NCBI RefSeq assembly: GCF_902459505.1
Contig: NC_047096.1
Location: 3,348,001 to 3,412,000, forward strand
Direction: 5' to 3'
DNA length: 64,000 nucleotides
Source: Geotrypetes seraphini
Lineage: Eukaryota; Chordata; Amphibia; Gymnophiona; Dermophiidae
Position 1 is the first letter of the stretch, and each line of letters starts with the position of its first letter. Shown here piece by piece: positions 1 to 10,690 of this stretch. A program made the position numbers and the translations under genes. Below the pieces are notes generated by a model. That model ran no database searches and had not been told where the DNA came from. It saw nothing but the letters and a program-made list of their open reading frames with translations.

Positions 1-201
1 AGTGACTGGGCAACTTTTAGATTTTGAGATCAGATTTTTTATAAAGTGAAATATTTCTTTCCTGAGGAGATACAGATAGTTCAGTTTTTGTAGTGTAAAG
101 TTGGGAAGACAGTTTTTTGTTTTTGGTTTTTTTTACACTGTTTATTTTTTTTTTTTAGGCTAATATACCGGCCACCACCTCTGCTTGAACAACAGCAGAA
201 T

Positions 202-598
202 CCAGTGGAAAGGAGCAGAGCAAGCCTGGTCTTCAAAACCCACTTTTATGCATGTTTTTTTTCTCTCATTGGCTGCTATTAAAAAGTCTTGTCTGTCATA
301 ACACCTGGCAGCTCCTTGCCTAGGACGATCACTGTGCAATAAGGTTTCCTTTTTTTTTTTTTATTATTATTTATTTATGTTTTTTTTTTATTATTTATTT
401 ATGTTTTTTTTTTATTATTTATTTATGTGCAATAAGGTTTCCTTAACCTTGTATCCCACAGATTTAGCTTTCACTTTTGGTTTGTTAATTTGCCAGATGT
501 CCTTATAATAGACAAAACTGTTTTATGTATGGTTTTCATCATTGGTTGCTATTAAAGTGGGCTTTGAAGACCAGGCTTGCTCTGCTCCTTTCCATTGG
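202..598. repeat. Inverted-repeat element in SLC45A3 intron 4
   Basis: Two arms of about 48 bp (202-250 and 551-598) are reverse complements with very few differences. The shared core is GAAGACCAGGCTTGCTCTGC on the right arm. A second motif, CATTGG(C/T)TGCTATTAAA, occurs as a direct repeat near 267 and 541. The shape suggests a small non-autonomous DNA element or a foldback. I could not assign a family. Confidence 0.55.
359..427. repeat. AT-rich 24-bp tandem repeat, three copies
   Basis: A T-run followed by ATTATTTATTTATG is repeated three times with a period of about 24 bp. It sits in the loop of the inverted repeat at 202-598. Confidence 0.75.
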
Positions 599-861
599 AT
601 TTAATCTCACTATTGGTTCGCTCAGTGCTTCGGAGATGCTGCTGTTCTGTTCACTATCAGCATTACCCTTTTTCAAACACAAAGACATTCCGTGTACACA
701 GGAAGCCTGGGCTTGTCCCTTAGGATAATTTCAATAATAAAATATGAAACTACTGTATTTTAGCACTGTTGAAGCTCCTTGGTAAAGATATCCCAGAAGC
801 TGTCACAAGACATTACAATCTAACGTGTATTTCATCTGGGGCTCTGTTGCCACACTCTTAC

Positions 862-1127
862 CTGCTTCTCATGGTGATACAGTGTTGCCAAGGTGTACGG
901 AAGGATCTGAAGTGTAGAGAATGTGACACCCGTCAGGGCTGCCGACATGGTAACGATGACAATACTGTGTGAAAGGCACATGATGCAGGCTGCCAGCGGA
1001 AAGAGCCCCACGCTGGCCAGGTAAACAGTTCGGGTCCCAAATCCTGTCACCAGCCTGTCCATGATGGTGGAGAAGAGGATAGAAACGGCACATTGTAAGA
1101 AGAGTCCCAGACTTCCCATGCGGACAC
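862..1127 (-). CDS. SLC45A3: SLC45A3 third coding exon
   Basis: This 266-nt exon encodes residues 335-423. The acceptor is TTTTCAG|GTGTCCGC at 1128-1127 and the donor is AAGCAG|GTAAG at 862-861. It reads VRMGSLGLFLQCAVSILFST, then a conserved RFGTRxVYLAS-type segment (here GFGTRTVYLAS), and ends at HHEKQ, exactly where the human protein continues into a variable cytoplasmic loop. The final coding exon would lie at coordinates below this window. Confidence 0.94.
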
Positions 1128-4100
1128 CTGAAAAGGAGAGAGAGAAGCCACGTCAGGTGTGCTGGGGACCCAGACGGACAGAGATGCACAACTCCAGCCA
1201 ACACCGTGCAGGAAGTTCTCCAGGGGGTGCACCCCTAGTGCCTTCCTTAAATGGGGGACTTTTGGTTCAGGGAGTTGAGATTACGGCACTTGCTACATGT
1301 GGTCTCTGGCCTCAGAAATAGTGAGGAACGGAACTGCTCCATGACCTCACTCCCTGCTACTCTCATCCCTTCCAGTTAGCCGGTACCTCCACATCGCTCT
1401 GTTAACTATCTTTGTGGGTCTTAACCCTTGTCATTGCGTTTTGTTGAACTAAAATTGCCTCTACCTAATTTGTCACTGTGCACCACTTTGATGTTTAATG
1501 AAGAAAGGTGGTTAATAAAGCTAAAACCTCTGCCCCTTTTCCCCTCACTGTTGTGCCAGTTCTTCTCTAGTCCCCTATCCCCATCCCCCTCCTTCCAGAC
1601 AAGGAGGATCAGTAGATAACATAAAATGTTTAGCTGATCATTTTATAACAGTTATTTGTAAGGTATTTTGTAAAAAAAAAAAAAAAAGTTTTTAATATTA
1701 ACTTTATTCTTTTATACCGCCATAACCAAAAGTTCTAGGCGGTTTATACTAAAAAGAGCTGAACAATCAGTGAAATACAATAATACAGTAAAAATACAAA
1801 TATTTGTAAAATAGAATTTCAATAATAAAACTCACTAAGTAATAAACTTATCGAACAAAGTGGTCTTAATTTCCGAAAACTGCAATAGGATAACATAGCT
1901 TGCTGATTACATTTACCTAACCAAGATTGTTGCTAGGGTCCTATCTAAGAAGGTCTAATTTTTGGATAAGCAAAAAAGTAGAAGTTTCTAGTTTCTCTGG
2001 ATGGTCTATGGCTATGCAACCCAAAATGAGGAAAAAGGTAAAGCTAGACAATGAGGCAAGTGTTCTAATATCATTCCAGATCTTCACCATTGCAAAGGCT
2101 AAGGAATGTGAAAATCCGCTTAAAGTTTGAATCCCTTTAATGGGGGGGGGGAGGGGGAATAGTAGCTTATATATACATAAATTTCTCATAGAATCAAAAC
2201 GATTAGAGTTAAAAGAAAGTGGAAATAATCGGGAAAAATCCCATATAAACTTTTAAAAATCACATTTACACATTTAAATTGAATTCTCCAATATGTCGGA
2301 AGCCAGTGCAAAGCCCTCAGTAATGGAGTGACATGATCGTATTTATTTTTCCCCGATTGATAGTTCCCAAATCTGTTCTGGGGAACCCCAGCCAGTCATA
2401 TCGATAATGAGCAGACATGAGACAGATGTGTGTGCAAATCTAGCTCATGCCAATGCATTAGGGATACCCTGAAAACGTAAGTCGAATATTCATTGCAAAT
2501 ATCCTGAAAACCTGACTGGATGGGGCTCCTCCAGAACATGTTTGGGAACTAGAGGCCTAGGTCAGAGAGATGCCAAGTTACTCCATTCCAGGCTGGAGAT
2601 TTTGGAACATCCCATACTGTTGCATTTCACTGGACAGCATGAGGCACTACTAATCCCACACTGCTATGGGATGTACATTTAAAAGCAGGACTGGCCAAAA
2701 AGTCTACAGCCTGGAATTAGGTAACTTGGCATCTCTCAGGTCACCCAACAGCTCAAGTTTTCAGAATATCCCCAATGAATATGCATGAAACAGATTTGCA
2801 TACAATGAAAGCAGCAGGAATGCTAATATTCGTTACAGAGATCCTGAAACCTGACTTGTTGGTGGCCGTCAATGGCTGGGCCTAGATCTGGGGATCTCAA
2901 CCCAGACCTTGAGTTTTTAGGATATCCACAATGAATGTGCAGGAGGTAATGCATGCAAATTTCTCTCATGCATATTAATTCTGGGCATGTCCTAAGGACT
3001 GGGTTGAAAACCCATTGCCTACATCAGTGGCTCCCAACCCTGACCTGGAAGACTACCAGGCCAGTCGAGTTCTCAGGATAGCGCTAATGAATATGCGTGG
3101 AACAGATTTACATGCCTGGCACCTGCATTATATGCAGATTTCTCGTATGCAAATTCATTAGAGCTATCCTGAAAACCCGACTGGCCTGGTGGTCCTCCAG
3201 GACAAGGTTGGGAACCACTGGCCTAGATGCTATCTGGAAGAGAGCTCTGTCCCAATCATGGATTCCTCTTCCTACCCATCTATTGAGCTCTGGAGTTTGT
3301 GCAGGCATCTAATTAGCGTCCTTTCATCAGAGTAAACATCCATTGCGCTTCTTACCTTCATTGTACTGCCGTTTGGCATCAGTCCCTGGCTGGGCCCTGG
3401 GCAGCCCTTGGTACAGCCCCTCCCCCACAAAATCTGTGTAAAACAACAAAAACGTCATGAGTGCCATCCAGCTACAGAGTTTGGCCACAAAGAGGCGGCG
3501 AATGACCATGGGCATGCGGCAGCAGAGGCTATGCAACTGTGAGAACAGTGTACATACATTCCTTAGCGCCAGGAGAACATGCCAGGCCCAGAAAAGCAGC
3601 CGCAAGGGGCGGCTAGGGAAGCAACAGCCGACGGACAAGGGCCGGGGCAAGTCCTTCAGTGCTCGCTCATCCCGAAGCTCCATTGGCGGCTCCAGCACCT
3701 CCTCCTTCACAAACAGGGTAGCCAGTGTACAGCCCAGGAAGATGAGCACCAGCAGACTGAACAGGCATTCTTCCTGACCACCAACATAAGTAGCCAAAAC
3801 AGTTTGTTTCCAGTTAATAGCTGGAAGCAAGTAGCCAATGCAGCCACCCAGACTGACCATGAAGGAATACATGGAGAAGGCCTGCCGGCAGTTGTCAGCA
3901 TCCTGGAAGAGGTCGGAGAGCAAGGCCTCCAGAGGGGTGAAGCAGGCCTGGCCGCAGAAATCCAGAATGCAGATCCCAAAGATGAGAAAGGTCATATTCA
4001 TACTGCTGGAGCCGTGGCTAAAGAACGCAGACAGGCGGCTGGCGTGTGGGATTATGACAAGGCCCAGGAGGACCCCCAGGCACAGAAGCCAGATGAAGGG

Positions 4101-7100
4101 CCGTCTTCGGCCATAGCGGCTTCTCCAGCGATCACTAGCAGAACCAATCAATGGAACAAAGAGAAGACCAAGGACAGGCCCAATACCTGCAAAGAAATTA
4201 CAAATCTTACACTGTATTTATGCAGATGATATTCCCCCAATATTCCCCATTAGAAGTATCTTGGACAGACAAAGGTTTTACTGTTTATACACGATTGGGT
4301 GGCCAGTTAAGTTAAAATTAAATAAAGAAAAAAAAAAAAGTTACAATTAAAAGGCATTAATTACATCATTATTCCAACAAAAATGTTAGGGGTCCAATTA
4401 GATTGGAATTTATCAAAGAACATAAGAAGCGCCATCTCCGGATCAGACCTTCGGTCCATCAAGTCCGGTGATCCGCAAACGCAGAGGCCCTGGCGTCATT
4501 TTAGTTACCCATATCCCTCTATGCCTCTCATAAGGAGATGTGCATCTAGTGTGCAAGTAGATTTGGTAGTTCGAAAGGAAGGTCCATTCGTTCTTATTTT
4601 GAACCTTAACCATTTCAATTATTGCTACAATCTCTTTTTATTAAGTATTCTAGATTATTGCAATATTATATACTTTGCAAGTTCCTATTAAAATTTCCAA
4701 AAGTTACAAATTATCCAAAATTCTGCAGTGCGTTGGATATTTCAGCATCTTTTGTGTTTTTACCAGACTCCCACTTCAGGCCAGGGATGTGTTTGCTATA
4801 AAATCATCTTTCATTTTCTTTACCAAAATAAACTTTACAAATTTCGTTTTTCCATCAGGAAAGGAATGAAAGTATAAAAAAAGATATGTAACAAATCTAC
4901 GTTCCTACCAGGTGGCCAAATGAGTCGCTAAACGATAAATTAAAACTAAATTTGGAAAGTGATTATTGGATAGTTTTAATCAATTGTAAATGTGCTGGTT
5001 TTATGTTATCTTCTAGAAGCAGCTGTGCATTCTGGGCTGCTAATGTTATACATTCTGAATTTCCACAGGTTTAAAAAAAATGCAGCAGCAACGCAGGCGT
5101 CACACGCGCATCACAATCAAGCGTCACATGCATCAGTCTGTGCTCACACACGTGCAGCAGCAGCGCAAGCGTCACACGCGCATCAATCTGTGCTCACACG
5201 TGCAGCAGCAGCGCAAGCGTCACACGCGCATCAATCTGTGCTCACACGCACAGCAGCAGCGCAGGAGCGCACATCAGTCTGTGCTCATACATGCAGCAGC
5301 GCAAGTGTCACACGCGCATCAGTCTGTGCTCACACGCACAGCAGCAGTGCAAGCATCACACGCGCATCACAGTCTGTGCTCACACATGCAGCAGCGCAAG
5401 CGTCACACGCGCATCAATCTGTGCTCACACGTGCAGCAGCAGCGCAAGCGTCACACGCGCATCAATCTGTGCTCACACGTGCAGCAGCAGCGCAAGCGTC
5501 ACACGCGCATCAATCTGTGCTCACACGTGCAGCAGCAGCACAAGCGTCACACGCGCATCAGTCTGTACTCACGCGCAGCAGCAGCAAAAGCATCACATGC
5601 GCATCACAATCTGTGCTCACACATGCAGCAGCGCAAGTGTCACACACGCATCAGTCTGTGCTCACACACGCAGCAGCAGCGCAAGCGTCACACGCACATC
5701 ACAGTCTGTGCTCACACGTGCAGCAGCGCAAGTGTCACACGCGCATCAGTCTGTGCTCACACGCGCAGCAGCAGTGCAAGCGTCACACACGCATCAGTCT
5801 GTGCTCACACACGCAGCAGCAGCGCAAGCGTCACACGCACATCACAGTCTGTGCTCACACGTGCAGCAGCGCAAGTGTCACACGCGCATCAATCTGTGCT
5901 CACACGCACAGCAGCAGCGCAGGAGCGCACATCAGTCTGTGCTCATACATGCAGCAGCGCAAGTGTCACACGCGCATCAATCTGTGCTCACACGCACAGC
6001 AGCAGCGCAGGAGCGCACATCAGTCTGTGCTCATACATGCAGCAGCGCAAGTGTCACACGCGCATCAGTCTGTGCTCACACGCACAGCAGCAGTGCAAGC
6101 ATCACACGCGCATCACAGTCTGTGCTCACACATGCAGCAGCGCAAGCGTCACACGCGCATCAATCTGTGCTCACACGTGCAGCAGCAGCGCAAGCGTCAC
6201 ACGCGCATCAATCTGTGCTCACACGTGCAGCAGCAGCGCAAGCGTCACACGCGCATCAATCTGTGCTCACACGTGCAGCAGCAGCACAAGCGTCACACGC
6301 GCATCAGTCTGTACTCACGCGCAGCAGCAGCAAAAGCGTCACATGCGCATCACAATCTGTGCTCACACATGCAGCAGCGCAAGTGTCACACACGCATCAG
6401 TCTGTGCTCACACACGCAGCAGCAGCGCAAGCGTCACACGCACATCACAGTCTGTGCTCACACGTGCAGCAGCGCAAGTGTCACACGCGCATCAGTCTGT
6501 GCTCACACGCGCAGCAGCAGTGCAAGCGTCACACACGCATCAGTCTGTGCTCACACACGCAGCAGCAGCGCAAGCGTCACACGCACATCACAGTCTGTGC
6601 TCACACGTGCAGCAGCGCAAGTGTCACACGCGCATCAGTCTGTGCTCACACGCACAGCAGCAGCGCAGGAGCGCACATCAGTCTGTGCTCATACATGCAG
6701 CAGCGCAAGTGTCACACGCGCATCAATCTGTGCTCACACGCACAGCAGCAGCGCAGGAGCGCACATCAGTCTGTGCTCATACATGCAGCAGCGCAAGTGT
6801 CACACGCGCATCAGTCTGTGCTCACACGCACAGCAGCAGTGCAAGCATCACACGCGCATCACAGTCTGTGCTCACACATGCAGCAGCGCAAGCGTCACAC
6901 GCGCATCAATCTGTGCTCACACGTGCAGCAGCAGCGCAAGCGTCACACGCGCATCAATCTGTGCTCACACGTGCAGCAGCAGCGCAAGCGTCACACGCGC
7001 ATCAATCTGTGCTCACACGTGCAGCAGCAGCACAAGCGTCACACGCGCATCAGTCTGTACTCACGCGCAGCAGCAGCAAAAGCGTCACATGCGCATCACA

Positions 7101-8856
7101 ATCTGTGCTCACACATGCAGCAGCGCAAGTGTCACACACGCATCAGTCTGTGCTCACACACGCAGCAGCAGCGCAAGCGTCACACGCACATCACAGTCTG
7201 TGCTCACACGTGCAGCAGCGCAAGTGTCACACGCGCATCAGTCTGTGCTCACACGCGCAGCAGCAGTGCAAGCGTCACACACGCATCAGTCTGTGCTCAC
7301 ACACGCAGCAGCAGCGCAAGCGTCACACGCACATCACAGTCTGTGCTCACACGTGCAGCAGCGCAAGTGTCACACGCGCATCAATCTGTGCTCACACGCA
7401 CAGCAGCAGCGCAGGAGCGCACATCAGTCTGTGCTCATACATGCAGCAGCGCAAGTGTCACACGCGCATCAATCTGTGCTCACACGCACAGCAGCAGCGC
7501 AGGAGCGCACATCAGTCTGTGCTCATACATGCAGCAGCGCAAGTGTCACACGCGCATCAGTCTGTGCTCACACGCACAGCAGCAGTGCAAGCATCACACG
7601 CGCATCACAGTCTGTGCTCACACATGCAGCAGCGCAAGCGTCACACGCGCATCAATCTGTGCTCACACGTGCAGCAGCAGCGCAAGCGTCACACGCGCAT
7701 CAATCTGTGCTCACACGTGCAGCAGCAGCGCAAGCGTCACACGCGCATCAATCTGTGCTCACACGTGCAGCAGCAGCACAAGCGTCACACGCGCATCAGT
7801 CTGTACTCACGCGCAGCAGCAGCAAAAGCGTCACATGCGCATCACAATCTGTGCTCACACATGCAGCAGCGCAAGTGTCACACACGCATCAGTCTGTGCT
7901 CACACACGCAGCAGCAGCGCAAGCGTCACACGCACATCACAGTCTGTGCTCACACGTGCAGCAGCGCAAGTGTCACACGCGCATCAGTCTGTGCTCACAC
8001 GCGCAGCAGCAGTGCAAGCGTCACACACGCATCAGTCTGTGCTCACACACGCAGCAGCAGCGCAAGCGTCACACGCACATCACAGTCTGTGCTCACACGT
8101 GCAGCAGCGCAAGTGTCACACGCGCATCAGTCTGTGCTCACACGCGCAGCAGCAGTGCAAGCGTCACACACGCATCAGTCTGTGCTCACACACGCAGCAG
8201 CAGCGCAAGCGTCACACGCACATCACAGTCTGTGCTCACACGTGCAGCAGCGCAAGTGTCACACGCGCATCAGTCTGTGCTCACACGCACAGCAGCAGTG
8301 CAAGCGTCACACGCACATCACAGTCTGTGCTCACACATGCAGCAGCACAAGTGTCACACACGCATCAGTCTGTGCTCACACACACAGCAGCAGTGCAAGC
8401 GTCACACGCACATCACAGTCTGTGCTCACACATGCAGAAGCACAAGTGTCACACACGCATCAGTCTGTGCTCACACACACAGCAGCAGCAGCGCATCACA
8501 CGCACATCACAGTCTGTGCTCACACATGCAGCAGCGCAAGCGTCACACGCGCATCACAGTCTGTGCTCACACATGCAGCAGCCCAAGCGTCATATGCGCA
8601 TCAGTGTGCTCACACACGCAGCAGCAACGCAAGCGTCACACACATCAGTTTGTGCAAAATGCCAACCAGAATGTCTCCCTGTACCTAAAACCATGGTCAT
8701 GAAGGTTTCTTCCACACCTGCCTCCAGAAGGAGGGGGGGCACATAGGTTGTGCCCACAGCTAAGCAGACCTCCAGGCCACAAGTGAAAGAGTTCACCAGC
8801 AGCAGCTGGGCACCGAGGCTCTTGAGGGGCACCTGACCCGAGTCCTTCTGAGGCAT
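862..8856 (-). CDS. SLC45A3: SLC45A3 (prostein) coding region, 3' end missing
   Basis: This is a solute carrier family 45 member, a 12-helix major-facilitator membrane protein related to sucrose/proton symporters. Three coding exons (8685-8856, 3356-4186, 862-1127) join in consistent phases (1, 1, 0) to give 423 codons; the human protein has 553 residues, so about 130 C-terminal residues lie on an exon left of position 1. Visible hallmarks are the loop motif RYGRRRP at residues 81-87 after the second helix, DFCGQACFTPLEALLSDLF in the middle, LCSWMALMTFLLFYTDFVGE in the second half, and LQILPYTLATLYHHEKQ at the end of the last exon seen. I chose the ATG at 8854-8856 because it aligns with the human start and precedes the first helix (LGAQLLLVNSFTCGLEVCLA). 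NUCKS1 lies upstream on the same strand, as in human. Membrane location and sugar-type transport are family knowledge; the gene identity is strong. Confidence 0.95.
1690..2350 (-). repeat. LINE 3'-end-like interspersed repeat
   Basis: The stretch begins with a T-rich end and the pair TATACCGCC...AGGCGGTTTATA, which recurs as a tail in several other places here (9,220, 10,600, 13,850, 18,330, 50,940). It ends near 2,290-2,340 with GGAAGCCAGTGCAAAGCCC, a motif also seen near 15,060 and 19,250. I read it as an old LINE 3' region in reverse orientation. The family is uncertain. The interval 1,128-1,690 before it shows nothing I can assign. Confidence 0.5.
2361..2551. mobile_element. hAT-like MITE, old
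   Basis: The ends TAGTTCCCAAATCTG and its degenerate reverse complement bound an internally palindromic sequence with the family's ATGCAAAT and CCTGAAAACC motifs. No target duplication is recognisable, so it is probably old or has lost its exact ends. Confidence 0.55.
2566..2743. repeat. Palindromic MITE-like repeat
   Basis: The left end AGAGATGCCAAGTTACTCCA and the right end TAACTTGGCATCTCT are inverted, and CCAGGCTG/CAGCCTGG continue the stem. The interior holds TGGGATGTACATTTAAAAGC. It lies directly between hAT-like copies. Family unknown. Confidence 0.5.
2745..3012. repeat. Degenerate hAT-like MITE pieces
   Basis: Two diverged copies of the short palindromic family lie back to back, recognisable by TTTTCAGAATATCCCCAATG near 2,757 and by TTTTTAGGATATCCACAATG near 2,915. 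The ends are too decayed to fix exactly. Confidence 0.45.
3025..3220. mobile_element. hAT-type MITE with 8-bp target duplication
   Basis: The ends CAGTGGCTCCCAACCCTG and GGTTGGGAACCACTG are inverted. The flanks GCCTACAT (3017-3024) and GCCTAGAT (3221-3228) match at seven of eight positions, as expected for a hAT insertion of some age. The two halves are largely reverse complements, so it could fold into a long hairpin. Confidence 0.8.
3356..4186 (-). CDS. SLC45A3: SLC45A3 main coding exon
   Basis: This 831-nt exon encodes residues 58-334. The acceptor is TTTGCAG|GTATTGG at 4187-4186 and the donor is TGAAG|GTAAG at 3356-3355. It carries helices 2 to about 7, the RYGRRRP loop signature and the conserved FYTDFVGEGLYQGLPRAQPG segment. 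Both ends have phase 1. No frame disruption is seen. The intron upstream begins almost at once with an L2-like LINE. Confidence 0.95.
4197..5060 (+). mobile_element. L2-like LINE fragment
   Basis: Reverse-transcriptase motif YADDI is encoded at about 4,213-4,227 and is followed downstream by an LDYCNIIYF-like stretch near 4,645-4,685 and an NSAVRWIFQHLL-like stretch near 4,722-4,757, typical of the thumb and C-terminal part of L2-clade polymerases. Several breaks are present, so it is dead. It is interrupted by a short reversed LINE tail at 4,419-4,560. It begins about 10 bp from the splice acceptor of the SLC45A3 main exon. Confidence 0.6.
4419..4560 (-). repeat. CR1-like LINE 3' tail inserted in the L2-like copy
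   Basis: It starts with AACATAAGAAG and continues with GATCAGACCTTCGGTCCATC, the reverse complement of the 3' end seen in the plus-strand CR1-like copies (for example 23,700-23,797). Confidence 0.6.
5079..8657. repeat. GC-rich minisatellite with 746-bp higher-order repeat
   Basis: About 76 tandem units of 43-50 bp fill 3.6 kb of SLC45A3 intron 2. Each unit joins a GCAGCAG block, a GTCACACGCG block and an ATCAGTCTGTGCTCACAC block. A rare unit variant, GTCTGTACTCACGCGCAGC, occurs at 5,561, 6,307, 7,053 and 7,799, spaced exactly 746 bp, and 16 units lie in each interval; so the core (about 5,230-8,125) is a higher-order array of nearly four copies. The edges are more divergent. Units keep many CpGs and about two dozen CACGTG E-boxes. 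All three plus frames are open across the array because no unit contains a stop. I treat this as non-coding repeat, not as a gene. Confidence 0.95.
8685..8856 (-). CDS. SLC45A3: SLC45A3 first coding exon
   Basis: This exon encodes residues 1-57 plus one base of codon 58. It runs from the ATG to a donor at 8684-8683 (TTAG|GTAC). It contains the first membrane helix and the family stretch TYVPPLLLEAGVEETFMTMV. The N-terminal 13 residues differ from the human protein, while the helix matches closely. The minisatellite in the following intron ends only about 28 bp beyond the donor. Confidence 0.93.
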
Positions 8857-9133
8857 CCTGCCTGTCTCCGTGTCCTCCGTCCTTTCACAAACTCCGCCAA
8901 TTCAAACAAGTTCCCCAGTCACACGTCCATGCCCTTGGCCGTTGGTCAATGCACAAACCCAAAATGGCACCAGCCACCCCGCAAAGGGTTCTCTTCTTTG
9001 GAGGAGGGGGGCTCTCGTATTCCACATTTTGCAGTGCAAGCACCATATATCTGTGGTAGGGTTCAGGATCCCAGGAAGAGGTTTCTTGTAGCCACAGCTG
9101 CTCCTTCGTTTACTGACCTTCTAATCCCACATG
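8857..9133 (-). other. SLC45A3: SLC45A3 5' UTR part of exon 2
   Basis: Upstream of the ATG on the minus strand, a pyrimidine-rich tract followed by TAG at 9136-9134 forms a good splice acceptor (TTTTTTCTTTAG|CATG). The exon would then run from 9133 into the coding start, with 277 nt of 5' UTR. The splice site is inferred from sequence only; there is no transcript evidence. Confidence 0.6.
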
Positions 9134-10560
9134 CTAAAGAAAAAATAAAGGGGGGAGGAGGATATTCATGAGAGAATTTATCCAAATTGCATTCTTTCTC
9201 AGCACCAGAGCAGAACATAAAAATCCATTTATATACCGCGATACCTTTCAGTTCTAAGCATTTATAAAATGTATCAAATAATTTGAGTCTTCAACATCTT
9301 TCTAAAACTGGAACCTAATATCAGACTTACTCAAACTCTTGACCCAGGAAGCCACTTGATAGGCTACGACGATTCTCTGGAAAAAAAAAATCACTTATAG
9401 ATACAACCTTTTACTGTGGTAAGTTTACACCATGACAGTTAACTGCAAATATGAAATTATCTATCAGATAAATTGGCACAAGGAAGGCCATGAGAAGACT
9501 CGTACGAATTACCCAGGCCCCAACTTCCTCTGAACACGAGCCCAGTACTTTGCAAGATCTGAGGTCAACATAGGAATTCTCCAGAGCTGTTCTCTTCAGG
9601 AGCATTTGAAACCACACAGGTGGCCTCTGTGCATAAAGGCATCACCAGTTAATCAAAATCCAGTTTTCTCTGAACACAACTTATGCAAAAATCGCCAGCA
9701 GTGCAGAACGGAAAGCATTACTCACCATCTACAGAGTTACTCCGATGACTACCATCACCTTTCCCCTCCCAAACACACCCACAATCTGACTTTCCACTGG
9801 GCTTAATGGTTTTCTTTCAGGCTGCAGGCGACTGTGTCACATTGACTATCCCTGTGCTTAGAGAAGCCTGGGAGTGTAGCAAGTTCAGCCTTCATTGTTT
9901 CATTCACCTGGCACCAGCTCCAGGAAGTTACTTGGAACGGCGTTGAGACTCAGCACTGCTGTCTCTCATCGCTTTCGCTGTTCTGTGCCCTGAACTAATC
10001 CTGGTCTGACTTCTCCCATGGCTCTGCAAAGTGCTCAGTAAAATAATCTCTGCTGAGAGCGAGGGTTATAGCCAAATGAGAACTAGGGCAGGAATGAGAA
10101 AGGAGAGCTCCTGGAACTGAAAGTGCCTGGAAGTGGGAGTCCCTTGCAATTCAGTCCCTTCCCCTCATCTACCTGTCCCAGGATATTTCACTGCCGCTGA
10201 CCTGGGGAACCATGCTTTATGAAGTTTAAAAAACGCACAAGGCCTGAGGGCACCAGAAGTTGCTCTTCTGTCTACAAGAAGACGACAGAGCCTGTAAGGA
10301 ATGTCTGAACAAAGAGAACGTTATCTTGCTGCCCTGATTTTTTTTCAGTCTTCCCTCCTCCTGTCCTCACCTGGATCACAGCCCCCGCCCCAGAGGTGTA
10401 GCGGGTCTCTCCATCTCTTTTGCTTTCCTGTACTGGTCCCCTTCACAGCCTCTCTCTCTGAGACTCCCCAGTCCTAACACAACACCTCACCAAGTCTAGC
10501 ATCACAGGGTTTAGGAGGGGCACGTGAACGGGATACAGGGGAGCAGAAGATTCTCACTGG
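9134..10560. other. Intron sequence, mostly unassigned
   Basis: This is the start of the long 5' intron of SLC45A3. A weak LINE-tail motif (TTTATATACCGCGATACC) lies near 9,229. The rest shows no recognisable gene, repeat end or tandem array. Confidence 0.4.
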
Positions 10561-10690
10561 TTTCAAGTTTATTTAACATTTGATACAAATGCTTATAAAA
10601 TTTCTAAGCGGTGTATAGGAACCAACTTCTTTCTACATTCGGACTGCAAACAAGAGTAACTCATGCAGGTAAATAAAAATCACCCCTTTT
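10560..10690 (-). repeat. LINE 3' tail-like fragment
   Basis: It carries AAGTTTATTTAACATTTG and TCTAAGCGGTGTATAGGA, a reversed form of the AGCGGTATA tail that recurs in this window. From 10,691 to 11,080 I see nothing further. Confidence 0.4.

Noticed and set aside
3457-4229. Plus-strand open frames of 106-216 codons opposite the SLC45A3 main exon
   Set aside because: They are the antisense shadow of a conserved exon; the minus-strand protein has clear homology.
5079-8657. CRISPR-like array
   Set aside because: Units are contiguous and similar along their entire length, with no unique spacers and no cas genes; the setting is a vertebrate intron.
4992-8702. A giant repetitive protein gene
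   Set aside because: All three frames on the same strand are open for the same reason: the repeat unit has no stop. The predicted peptides are frame-rotated versions of one another, there is no promoter or homologue, and the region is an intron of SLC45A3 on the other strand.
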